DNA of 64,000 nucleotides from Anthoceros angustus (lineage: Eukaryota; Streptophyta; Anthocerotopsida; Anthocerotales; Anthocerotaceae): NCBI GenBank assembly GCA_010909165.1, contig MU008201.1:186001-250000 (forward strand). The letters are read 5' to 3'. Of this stretch, positions 1-11,900 are shown piece after piece. The position numbers and the translations under genes are program-made. The notes beneath the pieces are model-generated. The model saw nothing but the letters and a program-made list of their open reading frames with translations. It did no database searches and was not told where the DNA came from. Each line of letters starts with the position of its first letter. Position 1 is the first letter of the stretch.

Positions 1-101
1 ATGTAGAAAGAAAAGAGATGGAAAAAACACTATCTACACAAAGGGGTCAACCCAACAAAGGGCACCATGCCAAGGGGGACTAACTCCCGCGATAGCTTTT
101 C

Positions 102-975
102 TCAAAAATCTACTACTGCCCTAAGAATCTCATGATCGGGGATAAGAAAGGGCCTACCTACCACAGGCGCCGAAGAAGCCGTCTCCCCTGCGCTAGTCGC
201 CATCCTATATACCGTGTTCGCCAACGCCTTATAGACAAATACGAACATCAACAGGTGCCGGGCCAAGTTGTGGGGGCGAGGGTCCGTGATAAAGATTTGT
301 TGATAAAGAACATCAACAGGTGCCGGGCCAAGTTGTGGGGGCGAGGGTCCGTGATAAAGATTTGTTGATAAAGAACATCAACAGGTGCCGGGCCAAGTTG
401 TGGGGGCGAGGGTCGGTGATAAAGATTTGTTGATAAAGAAACAAATACGGACACCCGTTGCCTGAAGAAAGACACAATACAAGAAAGAGGAGACCAACCC
501 CATTCCTGCGATCGTGGTAAGCCTTAGCACAGGCCTTGAGGAACTTCGAGAAGTCCCGACCTATGGCCCTGTGAGTCTCGATGGCGAGGGGGATAAAAGT
601 GTGGCCGTTATGCATAGGAGAGTACTTGTGGACCTTGGCTGTCATGCAGCCTTCCACCGCCCAACTCGGGGGGTTGAGAATAACATGCTCATAGACACCG
701 TTACGGGTGGGGTCCGTTACAACTGCAATGGTGTGTCTCTTAAGGCTAACCTTTTCTTGACCCGGGAACCAGGTTTATGTGGCTGGCAAAAAAATCGCCC
801 TCCTTGGCCACCAAGAACATGACGTCCCGGATGGCGTCATGCGTAGCATTGCGCTGCTCATACAGTGGGCCAGATGGGCCCAGGGTCATCGAGGGAAGCC
901 CCACAGTTGCAAGTAGAGAGAGAATAGGCATGGGTGATTTTATTGAGGTGAAAAAACGATGGGAAAAGCCCATCT
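102..975 (-). pseudogene. LINE-like retrotransposon, C-terminal fragment 1
   Basis: Minus-strand remnant of the C-terminal, post-reverse-transcriptase part of a LINE-like ORF. Recognisable pieces are RDVMFLVAKEGDFFA (about 790-830), a segment ending FIPLAIETHRAIGRDFSKFL (about 540-600), and a terminal piece containing ALANTVYRMATSAGETASSA that runs to a stop at 102-104. The same order of motifs recurs in the neighbouring fragment at 1033-2330 (LALEAYGAMVRTL, then RQRVSIALQRALSAILHKAA), which is the main reason to treat both as one family. The frame is broken several times and a 65-bp minisatellite interrupts it. The RT core is absent. The family resembles LINEs common in algal and early plant genomes; that assignment is from memory of the motif style, not from a search. 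Confidence 0.6.
244..438. repeat. 65-bp minisatellite, three copies
   Basis: Three near-identical head-to-tail units start at about 246, 311 and 376. Each contains CATCAACAGGTGCCGGGCCA and ends GATTTGTTGATAAAGAA. A single-base change (ggtcc to ggtcg) marks the third unit. CAAATACG flanks both sides of the array (before 244 and after 438). It sits inside the C-terminal part of the LINE fragment, and 65 is not a multiple of 3, so it breaks the frame. Confidence 0.93.
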
Positions 976-1032
976 AGGAGGGGACAACCAAAGGAGACCA
1001 GGGGTCGAGGTGAAGAGGAGCAAATAAGCTCC

Positions 1033-2330
1033 CTACCTAAAGTCACCCATCGCACCCACAATGTCATATGCGTGAAGAATAAACGGCCCGCAAACCACGG
1101 AGGTAGAGGAAGATGCGCCACCCACCGCCGCCGCCTTGTGGAGGATCGCTGAGAGCGCCCGCTGAAGGGCAATTGAAACCCGCTGTCGGAAGTATGCCGT
1201 GAAGTACGAGAGGGACAGCCCCGCACCGTGGTTCACGCAGCATGGTAAGCCGGCACAAGTGACTTGACAAATTTGTCAAAGTCCTCACCATTGCCCCATA
1301 CGCTTCTAGTGCAAGCGAATAAAGAGGTGGCCCGCTTGCATCCTCGCTATATTTGCGACCTTGAGAGCCGCCCAGCAGCCAACCCGGACTGCTAGTGATG
1401 ACCGAGCGAGATGGTGTCCGTGTAGGATCGTAACCACCACATCCGCCATCAAACCTCGTCGCCACGGACAAGGCATCACCGATTGAACGATTGACGGAGA
1501 GTATACATCCGCCTCCTCCATGCCATGTAGCCGCCGCGGCGATGGCGAACATGACATCGCTGGATGGCGCCGTGAGTGGCAATGCGATGACCGGGGACAA
1601 CGAGCAAGGTGTACCCTGTAATCATCGAGGCGAGCCGCACTCGCAAGTAAGGAGCGAAGAAGCCACGGAAGCGAGCCAAGACAGTAATCGCATCGCAGAG
1701 TGAAGGTGGTTGCGCGATGTGAAACCCCGTATGCATGGGCGGCCACAGCCAAGCACCGCGCCTTCCTGCAACAAGAGCGAGCCGCCGCCTTGTGGACCCG
1801 GGATGGAGGGGTCCCGGAGGGCGATCGAAAGCCCGCCGAGCCGCTCGAAAGTAGATGCTCGCAACCCCTCGAAACCATCGAATAAATGTCGAGAAAGGAG
1901 GGAAGTCCTTCCGAGCATCCACCGATAACATGTCCCTAGCTTGCCTCAAGGACGCTTGAGAGAAGGTTCCCTCCTCCACACTGACACGAGATCCTCCGTA
2001 AAGGGCCTGCCATGGAGGATGAACCGAGAAGCCAAAGCAAGGTAGAGGGCCCAACCGCCTGTGAAAGCCGGAAGAGACCTCACGAGAGCACCAGGCTCCA
2101 AATTGCATAGGACGCTTGCTGGGCCGACGCCCATAGGGCACTCAAAAGCCCCTGAGCCCAGGATGTCCCCGAGAGTATCCATAATCTTCCTATCAAACCG
2201 CCGCAGCCGGGACAAAAGTGTCGGGGACGGAGGCAGCGTACGGATGAGGTAACCAGGGCGCCTAGCAAAACAGGAGGAAAGAATTCCAAAGGCCACCTGT
2301 GCATCCTCCAGCAAAGGGAGGTCCTCGACA
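1033..2330 (-). pseudogene. LINE-like retrotransposon, C-terminal fragment 2
   Basis: Second minus-strand C-terminal remnant of the same LINE family. Reading from 2330 leftwards it shows RRPGYLIRTLPPSPTLLSRL with the following RRFDRKIMDTLG (about 2180-2280), a region ending LYGGSRVSVEEGTFSQASLR, an Ala/Gly-rich stretch, LALEAYGAMVRTL, and a terminal RQRVSIALQRALSAILHKAA block (about 1120-1190) before a stop near 1033. The pieces lie in different frames, so it is non-functional. Because fragments 1 and 2 share their motif order, they are two separate copies rather than one continuous ORF. No polyA tail is visible between them. Confidence 0.6.
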
Positions 2331-2349
2331 TGCCCTACTAGAAAAGGCA

Positions 2350-2800
2350 GCCTATGTTACAGTCCTTATTGCAATTTCATGTTACACTTCCAAATTGCAA
2401 CATGCTTTTTAGGCTTGGTATTAAGATTGACACTATTTTCTTCTCATGCCGTCACCATCTTAACATGGACATGGCTCTCTCTCATCACCTCGTCCTCCTA
2501 AGTACAACATCCTCTCGCTAGCATTGTTTATGATTTCAAACATATACAATGAAAACTTGCTTATGTTATAGTCCTTTGTTACAATTTCATGTAACACTTT
2601 CCATGTGGAACACCCAAAAGTTAGGTGGCTTGGTGTTAAGTTTGTGATTCTCCTCCACCTTCTCTCACCATCTTAACAACATGCAAGTGGTCTCTGACCT
2701 TACACCTCGCCATTAAGAGCTTATCATGAAGTTTGTTGGTTTGGTGTTAAGTTTGTGATTCTTCCACTTTCTCTTACCATCTTAACAACATGCTCTGGTC
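2350..2800. repeat. Degenerate tandem repeat, about 110-200 bp unit
   Basis: Three degenerate copies share a core of the form TGGTGTTAAGTTTGTGATTC followed by CACCATCTTAACA and a TC-rich stretch. Cores lie near 2413, 2620 and 2735. The first two are preceded by a TATGTTA(C/T)AGTCC...TTTCATGT motif (2351 and 2561). No coding potential was seen. Divergence is high, so this is an old array. Confidence 0.6.
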
Positions 2801-3300
2801 TCTCCTTTCACATCACACTCTAGTTAATGCTCGATGACACCCATTTCTTTATTGTTTCCCTCTTGTGTTGCAATATGTTGTGACAATGAGCTCCCTCTCC
2901 CACCGATTTTATTCTTCCTCTTGCTTCATATATGCATGTCATTCTCTTTCCATCTTACCTCCTTTGCATAGCCATGCATGGTTAATGTACCTTCCCTTCA
3001 ATGCACCCTATGTCCACACTGGTTTTTTTTCAAGCCCCATATACACAGAAACCCTTGCTATAACCTAACCATGTATAGTAGGATTCTACATTATTTATAT
3101 GTCCATCTATATACGGTTGTGCAATTTGTTGTGTAATCCTATATATGTGACTAATATATATATATATATATATATATGAATACATACTTTATGTATAGGT
3201 ACAAATTCAGATATCTAACCATGGCATAGTTATAAGTATACACCTCATACATTAATTTGTACCTCATCACATTTACCACCAAATGCGACATGCGATTACG
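2800..3300. other. Non-coding AT-rich stretch with TA microsatellite
   Basis: No gene seen. A perfect (AT)n run of about 12 units lies at 3154-3177, within generally AT-rich, low-information sequence. Confidence 0.7.
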
Positions 3301-5900
3301 CTTTCTTCAAACGCCCCATTTGTGCGTTTTCCCAATCTAGACTTCCCAATCCGGACTTTCGCTACGAACATGTGCGGCTTGCAAGACATATGCCATAGTT
3401 TTCGGGTTCATTCCACAAGCTAAAACATCGAAGGACAATGTAAACGCTACGTAAATATGGAATGCCGCTGTGTGGCCAGCATGAGGCCGATCTCCCTTCC
3501 TCTGCTCGGATCGACCATCGCCCGTCCTCGACCTAGCCAATCAAGCGCGTTGTTGTCGACACAAGCACTCCACCTCCACCAACCACGGTACTGCGATGGC
3601 GGTTTTGGATGCCCTTGATGCGCCGCGCGTGTTCATTTGCCGCTTGCTCCAAGCTCGCACAGGAAGGTAGGAACTGCATCAATATCTACCGTCACAAGAC
3701 AAATCAATCCAGCTTATTGCCGACATGGACTTGCACATACCACAGGGCGGCAACCTGCTCGACGTCATCCGAGTCCGACTCTCCTCTGATCATGCCGCTG
3801 TTTGCGACCCTTTGGCCTAGCACTCGCCTGCTTTCTCCCGCTCATGTCGACCCTTTGCGGCCGAGCCACTAACCTCCACGCTGTGCCTTGCACTCGGCCC
3901 CATAGGCTGCATAACCACCGTGCACTAGTTACGTTAGGCAAAATGATCGTGATTCAATTCATCCGCCGCCATTGCCACCAAACTCACACTTTTGGAGAGA
4001 TCTTGTGATTCTTCTTGTGGGTGGCAACACTCACACCTCCACCTTCCACACCATCCCCACCGCCTCCGACATCACTTGAGTGTGATGCCCTCCTCCCACC
4101 TTCCCTTCCCTTCCCCTCGGGACATGCTATGGTTCCTTCCATCTTTTCGTGCCCTTCACCGCACATTATTTTCCTTCTCCTTCTCGACCGCAGCCATGCA
4201 CACATCGCCATCGCTCACGCCTTCATGTCCTACATGCGCACTTTTTGACCACGCCTAGCTATTCAACCAAGGCCCCGATCTATCGCCATACCACTCCAAG
4301 AGTCCCGCATGCTCCAATCCATGTTTCGCAGCCCATTTCAACTCTCTCACGCCCCTCCCCACCGCTGAACATACCTTCTCTCGAACTCTTTTGCTCCCAT
4401 GGGACCAAATGGATTGGTCCCATGCTCGTGCTTTGCAAGTCGAGTGAAGTTGGCCGCTTGTTGTGGGTTGGCCACACACCACCGTGCTTGTGCAACGTCA
4501 CCACCGCTTGCTCCATGCCGCCTCCATGCCTCTGCCGACGTCGAGGGTGGAGCCATTTCGCATCTTTCCCTTCTCCTCCAAATAAGCGCTGTCGCACCTT
4601 CTTGCCAACGCTGGTTTCTTGTCCATGAAGCCCCCGCAAACCCGGGCCACGATATCCTCGCGATACACTAGGAAACTCATACTCCACCTTCCTCACCAAT
4701 CATCCCTCAAAGTCTCGCCGTGGCTCGACCATGGTACCATCAATCGCATCTTCGCACACACTAGCTCCAACACGCGCTGGAAGGCCTTCCGGACCAGTCC
4801 CTCCTCGTGGGCTCTTCCTCCTCATCTTCATTCTCCACCCACCCTCCATCACACAGGCTCACACCATGTAAACCCCCACGACCATGCACTGCACAACACG
4901 GCAATAATGTCGCCAAGTGGCTTACCGCCAACTTTTCGTGAGCTCCCCTATCTCTCCGTCAATGTTGTCGGGAGGTCCTCCTCCACCTCTTCTTCAGCCA
5001 TTTCCACTCCCACGCCTCCCTCCGCTTTCACCATCCTCGTGCCGTGGTGTCCTCGTCCAGTGCCTCTCGACCCGAGCAGTGTTCGTGGCCTCCTCCTCTT
5101 CCTTAGCCTCCTGAGTAATATCAACTCCAAAGGCCGCACTTTGCTGCCCTTCGAGACCCTCCGCCTCCTACGGAGGTCCCCATGGTCAAACAAAAGCTCT
5201 TCTAGAGAGCCCGATTCTCCATCCTCCATCCATCGCGGCCCCTGAACACCACCATCATCCTCCACAAGCCCACCGCGGTCGCTCACGCACCTCGTCCAAT
5301 TTCGTCCCTCCTGTGGAGGGCCCTTTCATACTCCGCTCTGCCTGTGTCGCCCCTCGCACCCACAAGCTCCACCGCGCCCACATATTGGAGACAAATGGAA
5401 TGAGGAGGATTTGTTGCCGCCTCCTCCTCCTCATCACCAACACCTTCCACCTGTCCGTGCTCCTCCCTCCCCACGAGGCCTCCATGCCTCCATCCGGCTC
5501 CACGGAAGGACCCTCCCGCATCCACTCCCGCCTCGACTCCAGAGGCGCACATCGCACAGCGCCTCCCGGTTTGGCCCCGTCGCCGAGGCTGAGCAATTCC
5601 ACACTAGCATGCCAAAGCGCCGCCATCCTCCTCGCCATTTTCCAAACCTCACCGCCCATCGATCGGCGCAAACAATGATGCCGCCTCCTCCGCTTCTTCC
5701 ACAATCACTTTCTCGCATCGCATCCAAGTCACGGCAATGGGAGGGGTTGAAGGCTTAATCGAACCGCCTCACCAAATCTTCAAGTCCACGTCCCAAACCA
5801 TAGAACCACGCCAACCGCAACGGATAGCCCTAACCGCGACAAGACAAAGCGCAAGCCAAGGACGATGCGCCGAAAAGTAAACCTATGGGGAGGGGAGAGG
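3300..5900. other. No recognisable gene; strongly C-over-G plus strand
   Basis: About 2.6 kb of pyrimidine-rich (C-rich) plus strand. Short open frames exist on both strands, up to about 159 codons, but they are Pro/Ser/His-rich on plus and Gly/Arg/Glu-rich on minus, as expected from composition alone. No motif was recognised. The purine-rich minus strand is the likelier former coding strand if this is transposon debris, by analogy with the Ty3 element nearby. Confidence 0.4.
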
Positions 5901-5989
5901 AGGAGGGGAGGGGGCGAAGTGAAATGGCATGCCACTGCACCGCTTGCCATGCCATGTTTCCGCTGCCGTCCGTTACTCCCGATTGCCTA

Positions 5990-7150
5990 TTTGTTCAAAT
6001 ATGGCATGCTTGGCATATATAGCGCTTTTCACACGTGTTCGTGACCCAAGGACGATTTTGACTGGTTTCAATTGGACGACCATGGGCCACAGATGCTATG
6101 ACCGCATAATGAAATGCATCGCCCCAAACAACAATCCATAACCCAAGGACAATTTGAATGGTAGAAAACAATGCTGATTTACCTTCTACATATGTTGCGA
6201 GACCTAAGGTTGAACACCTACCTCAGACATTGCATGCCTCGGCCCTTTAGTTGTTTCTCCCGCTTCTTCAAGTTCTAATATGGCATGTCACCATTGCCCA
6301 CATATAGGAGGCCGATTTCCTAGTGTTTCGTGACCCAAGGACGATTTCTGTACATGCAATTGAATGACCATGGGTCATGCACGTTGTCTGTTCTTTCTAA
6401 TGACATGGCCCGCCTTCGACATGCCATGTCACAAGGACAGATGGTAGGCTTGGATCCGCTGGTTTTTTCTTCTATATCGGTTGTGCGAGTCCTTCTTGTT
6501 GCCACCGCCTCCAGACATAGCCATGCCGTCCTTTGCGCGCCCGCTTCCCTTGGTACTCCCCCTCCTATTCATGTGCTGGTATGGCATGTCACCGTGATCC
6601 ACATATATAGGGGCGGTTATACCTAATGTTTCGTGACCCAAGGACGGTTTTTGTGAATGTAATTGGATGACCATGGGCCAAGGATGTTTCGAATGCCTAG
6701 GACAGTCATCAGCCACAAGCAACATGCCATGACACAAGGACAAAATTGAATGCCATTAACTGTTGTTTTTTAGGGCCCTTCCATATATGTTGTGGGTGTC
6801 CTCATGTTTGCCACCTACCTCCAGTCATTGCCACGACGTCCTTACGGCGCGCATCTCCATGATTTCTCATACTTATGTATTTGTTCAGATGTGGCATGTT
6901 ACCATGCTTCACATTTATAGGGGGCGGTTTTCACAAGTGTTTCGAGGCTCAAGGACGTTTTTTGGTAACTGCGATGAGAATTACCTTGGGCCAAGGATGT
7001 GGTCTCGCCATTCCAACATAGTACCGCAAACAACATGCCATGACACAAGGACAATTGGAAGGTTTGGAACCGTGTTTTTTCGCTATATATGTTCATGAGT
7101 CATGGTGTGTGTCACCGCCTCCAGCCCTTGCCATGGCATCATCGCTAAAC
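5990..7150. repeat. Satellite-like tandem repeat, about 280-310 bp unit, four copies
   Basis: Four diverged copies can be lined up from a TGGCATG start at about 6002, 6284, 6583 and 6890. In order each contains a CACATATATAGG-like box, GTGTTTCGTGACCCAAGGACG, an ACCATGGGCCAAGGATG-like box, and ACATGCCATGACACAAGGAC. Spacings are about 282, 299 and 307 bp. There is no coding potential. The word GGCCAAGGA also occurs in the Ty3 LTR (about 15,730 and 33,900), which may point to a shared origin. Confidence 0.75.
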
Positions 7151-10000
7151 TTCCACCGTGTTCATCCAAGACGCTTCTAAGTTTGGCCATCACGTGTTTC
7201 TATGTGCATTCCTTCGTGTCCCACCCACGTGGTTGCACTTGAATGGCATGTCCGGATGCATCGCATATGTGCTCGGACATTGTTTAATACATGCTGGCCC
7301 CAACGTTGTTTAATACTACTTGTCGAACGTCCCGTGGTGACGGGGAGGGGAGGAGGGGAGGAGTGGGATGAATCCACAGGCCTACCCGCCTCCATCTTTC
7401 CCTCATTTCCCGTTCGGAAGGACATTACACAATGGCAATGAGCATGGTCCTTTCATCTACTATGAACCTTGGAAGGCCATAATCCGCTTTTAATAATGCA
7501 TGACTCAAGGGCAATGGAAATGTATTTCCTACCCAGAGACTTCAATCTGCCTTCATCAAAAGGAACTAATGTCCCCAACTCGCGAATTGCCAATAAGTGA
7601 TGGTGATTTGTATGGCGTGCCATGGCCCGTGATGTAAGGAAGACCGTGATAATCATTTCCTCGCCACACCGAGATGCAAGAGATGGTGAACCACCAGACA
7701 CATGTTGGCCTCGCCGCCATGCTCGGTCGTCGGCAGAACATAATGTCGGTCGAGCATCGGCCAGTCACGCCATCATCCGGGAGTCAAGGCGGTGGAGGAA
7801 ACAAGTCTCGTGATTCGAAATGAAATGATGATGACCGCATGGCTCGACAAGTCGGACGTATGTTGACGCTTGTATCCTTCGAGGCACGCGCTTTGGCATT
7901 GTAATCCCGCCCTGCGCGCACCGACCGCCACTCATTGCAATTGTGGTCATCATGGAAATCGAGTGGAAAGCCCGCCATGCGGTTTTCACTTTATTTGAAC
8001 GGTCGACAATAAAGATTCCTTCGACCTCCATTCGCCGCGCACAAGTGGATGTCTCGCGGACCTCTCGAAATCCTTTTAAATGACCTTGCTAGCCACACTC
8101 TTCATGGTAGCACAGTAGTCCTTCCAGATGCGGGCGCAAATGTGGAATAGGCGAGGACGCACCACTCCCTACCCTTGCCCTCCTCCTTGTTTCCTCCGAA
8201 TTGCCATGGTCGCAAGCATGGACGTGGAAGCCACCTTGGTGCAGAGTGGAAGGAGAACCCAACGCGTTTGATGTTCTCTCCTGCACACCCGCCTGCCGAT
8301 GGCCATCAAGGACCCCCCGCACGAGGGGCGTGAACTCGCCCTTCTCGGTGTGGACGTGTCATCCGTGTCATGCACTGGACCCGCGGTTGCAATGCGAAGT
8401 CTATGCATGGTCACGGATGCCGATGGTATCAATTCCGGGTGGGATGGAGGGTTTGCGGATCGCGATCGAACCCTCGCTTCACAAGCCGTGACTGTATCCT
8501 CTTCACCTCGTATGTGTTTGGATTCCGCTATGGATGGTCAAGCATTCCTCACCTCCCATATTGCGAGACCGCGGTTGCGCGGGTGTATACGAACTGCCGA
8601 ATCGACGATGGCCATCAAGGAAGAGGGCCAGCCTCGCTCGGCGATGGCCATCGGCCGATGGACGGAGGTTGCTCTCCGACGCCATCAAGGACTGGTAGGT
8701 ATGGCCGCCCCGGCTTTTGCCGCCTCTTGGGCACGACACTTTCGTTTGACGACGATATACCTACAACCGGGTGTACGCTCACCATTCTTAAAGCGGCAAT
8801 GCAAATGTGCTTGCTCACTTTGTACCACATGTTCTCATCACGTCAATAAAGTCGATGACTGTCATGTGTGCTTCATGGAATGGATGGATACGGCTTGGTG
8901 CCCATCAATACCGGAGCAAACATGACATGTCACCGCCCACGCCACTCGTGTTTGACGTGTCCAAATAGCAGCGTGCCGATGGTTGCCTGATTCACAAACT
9001 TTGGGATCCTTTTGCGCGGTGTTCCTCCGGACACGCAGCCCTCACTCGACAATTGTCCGCCTGCAAATGTCATGGAGCCAAGAGGGCATGAAGGCGGTGA
9101 CTTTCGCAAGCCTCGAAAGTCAAAGCGAAAGGGAGGCGAGGGGAAGGAAGGCAATGACAGACACCCTTCACGGACCGATGCAAAAGGTAAGAGGAAGGCG
9201 GTGGAGGAATCACTTGGTGCGACGCGACGGCGGATCCAGCTGCGCGCGCACTGCAGCAGCCCGTGGGAAGAAGAGGCCAACAACCCCGAGCTACGCTCAT
9301 GCAGGCCATCCGGAGGAGGATTCCGCAGAAGTTTGAGTCGATTGTTCGGATAGAACACACCGCTGGGCTTCACATGAAGCGCGGCCACTATGGTCAAGCC
9401 ACACCCACGTGCATGGGCTTGGGATGCGGCGAGACGACTTGGAACACCTGGCCACCGGGTGCACCGCCTTTCACCGCAATGGCGCACGCAACATGGGAGT
9501 TGTACAGAGACTTTGAGAGCATGAGCTCTACACTATCCCTTTCTATGGACAAGTGCAAATCAAGGAGGTGGACTACACCAAGGCGCGCAGCGCGTCCGAC
9601 AATCTTAGATTGCCTTTCAATTCAAGCGCCACGCCAATTGCCATTGTCAATCTTTGAAGAAGTTGACCGGTTTGTTTAGCTCACAACACGCATTCACAAT
9701 TGCAACGACGCAAGGCCTCACGCCACCGCTGCGCCAACCGCCGCTGCACATGTCCTCCCTTTCAATAGCCACACCTATCCGACCGCCCACGCGAGGAGAG
9801 TTTGTGTAGGCCGCACATCACACCACATCCACGGCCGCTCTCACCGCCGGATGAACTTTTGCCTGCGAATCGAACGACTTCTCTGCATCGAACGCCGACT
9901 CATCGTCTCTAATGGAGGACTGAGTCTCGGAGGTTACGCCCTCCGCCATGATGCCTCATACATGTAGGCTTTCGTTCGTGCGAATGGGTGATGAAATAAC
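7150..10000. other. No identified gene (possible CACTA flank)
   Basis: Mixed-composition DNA with many short open frames and no domain I can name. A stretch at about 9,515-9,640 reads in one plus frame as a protein-like segment containing YTIPFYGQVQIKEVDYTKAR, but it is not extended by any recognisable neighbour. Position suggests it may be the 5' part of the CACTA element that follows; this is inference only. Confidence 0.3.
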
Positions 10001-10029
10001 GGTGGAGATGCGTGTGGCGCACGCCTCCC

Positions 10030-11900
10030 CTCGGCCGGGTCGCCTGACCCTACTTCCGCCGCGACTGAGGGCAACGATGCCACGATTTGCAAATGAGGTT
10101 TACATGTATTGTCCATGCCGTCGGTGTGGAGACCTCTTCAGCGGATTCCAGACACATCTCAAGGTCGACTGCTTATGGCAGCACATGCACGGGCGGCCGT
10201 AAGGTCTGCCTTCCGCACAACATTCCACTTCCATATTTGCACTAATGTCCGGATTTTTGCACTGGCGGCAAGTTCGGTCATGGACGATGGCGGTGGCCTT
10301 GAGGCGTTCCGCACGGACGGGAATCGAGCTCCGGTGGAGTCCGAAAGGGAGGCGATGGCAATGGGGACCGACCATAGTAGCAAATGCCAAAGATAGAGGA
10401 CGGAACGGGTTGTGAAGACGAACCCATGCACTCGGGACGACTTGCTAGAAGCAACGGATCATGCACTCGGAGGAATCAAGAGAACCGCTGTTTGGGTCAG
10501 GCGAGACGCCTTTATACCACTTTGAGGAAGGACTAAAAGCGAAAGAGAGGCTAAGCGCCACTCTATTGTTGCTCTCGTGGCAAACCATGTATGACATCGA
10601 CGTGACAGCCCCCTCTTAAAGCTCTTAAGTGTGGATTTTTGCCCGAACGAGCATCAAGGACATGTACGAGGCCAAGTCACTGTTGCACCTATTTGGCCCC
10701 AGATATGAGAAAATCCATGTTTGTGAGAAAGACTGCGTTCTGTTCAGGGGCGAGTACGGGGACTGCAACCATTGCCCAAAGTGTGGGACGCCGCGGTTCA
10801 GAGACGGGTTTGATGAACGGGCCGGGATTCCTCGGAAAGTCCTCTGGCATTTTCCCTTGAAACCACATCAAACGCATGTTTCAATGGCGGAAATAGCTGC
10901 TTGATGACTTGGTATGTCGGGAGGCAAAGCGAGAATGGGGACATGTCCATGATGGCGACACCCGCATGGAGGGCACTAGATGCGCTTGATGGTTTCGATG
11001 ATGAACCGAGGAACTTGAGGTTAGCATTATCCATGTATCGTTCAACCTGCTTATGTGTCCGCAAACACGTCCATATGGCCGGTTTTGGTATTTGTGCACA
11101 ACATGCCACCGGGCCAAAGACAAAGGACGCACATGTCATCATGCCTCCGATTGTGCGACCGGGATGGTTAAAAATTTCGATGTACATGGCACCGGTAGAT
11201 GAACTCAAGAGTTATGGAGGGGTGGACATGGAAGATTTCTCAATGCCGATAAACCATCCTAAGAGGCATTTTTATGGGGTTCGCACATCATTGCCGACAC
11301 CGGGTTGGGGACCCCACGGATTGCAAGTGAGAGGGACGCAGCGTGTCGATTGGTCATCGGACCTTGATTCTCGCTATTCCAGATTTGAAAAGCCCGCTTA
11401 TGTCGGATCGCGCTGGCTACCCCAATGACAAGGGACGGTGGGAGGATGCGGATTGGTTTGATGGATCGGACCTCCGATCCAAACCGAGGCCGCCAACGCT
11501 CGATGATATTGTGACGGATATGGCACGCAGAGAAGCCGCGACACCGCAGACGCCCGCCGGGCAACTTTGGAACTAGGCGAATGTCGCCCTTGTTCGTAGT
11601 CTCGCCATATTGGCCACATGCTTGTGTGGCGCCAAAGGATGTGATGCACGTGGAAAAACAATGCAGAGGCCATATGGCACACGCCGACGGAGAGCGAGAT
11701 GACATCGCATCGCATGGACATGGAAGCAAGCGGAGGAAAAGATGGTTGTGGCCTCAGAGGTGACGATGGCCAATACCCGCAAGCGCCAGTGACGCCGGTC
11801 CAAATCGACTTGAAGACCGTGATTGAGGGCATTAAACGATCTGCCCACAAAGCATGGGTCCAATATAGCAATAAGGTGGAAAGCGGAAAGTTATAAAAGT
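10030..11900 (+). pseudogene. CACTA (En/Spm) transposase remnant, tnp2-type
   Basis: Broken plus-strand transposase of the CACTA superfamily. A Cys-rich segment at about 10,080-10,190 (YMYCPCRRCGD...HL) matches the N-terminal CxxC region of these proteins. At 10,629-10,900 comes the most diagnostic block: KIHVCEKDCVLFRGEYGDCN, a CPKCG zinc-binding pair, and GIPRKVLWHFPLKP. At 10,950-11,220 follow PAWRALDALDGFDDEPRNLR and a GPKTKD...MYMAPVDELK block equivalent to the family's GPK...DVYL.PLV.ELK region. Later pieces include WFDGSDLRSKPRPPTLDDI (about 11,450-11,510) and DVMHVEKQ (about 11,638). Several frameshifts and stops separate them. Terminal inverted repeats were not found. The right end abuts the Ty3 LTR at 11,954. 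Confidence 0.75.

Noticed and set aside
244-438. Evenly spaced 65-bp repeat as a possible CRISPR-like array
   Set aside because: The whole unit repeats with no variable spacers, and the context is a eukaryotic retrotransposon.
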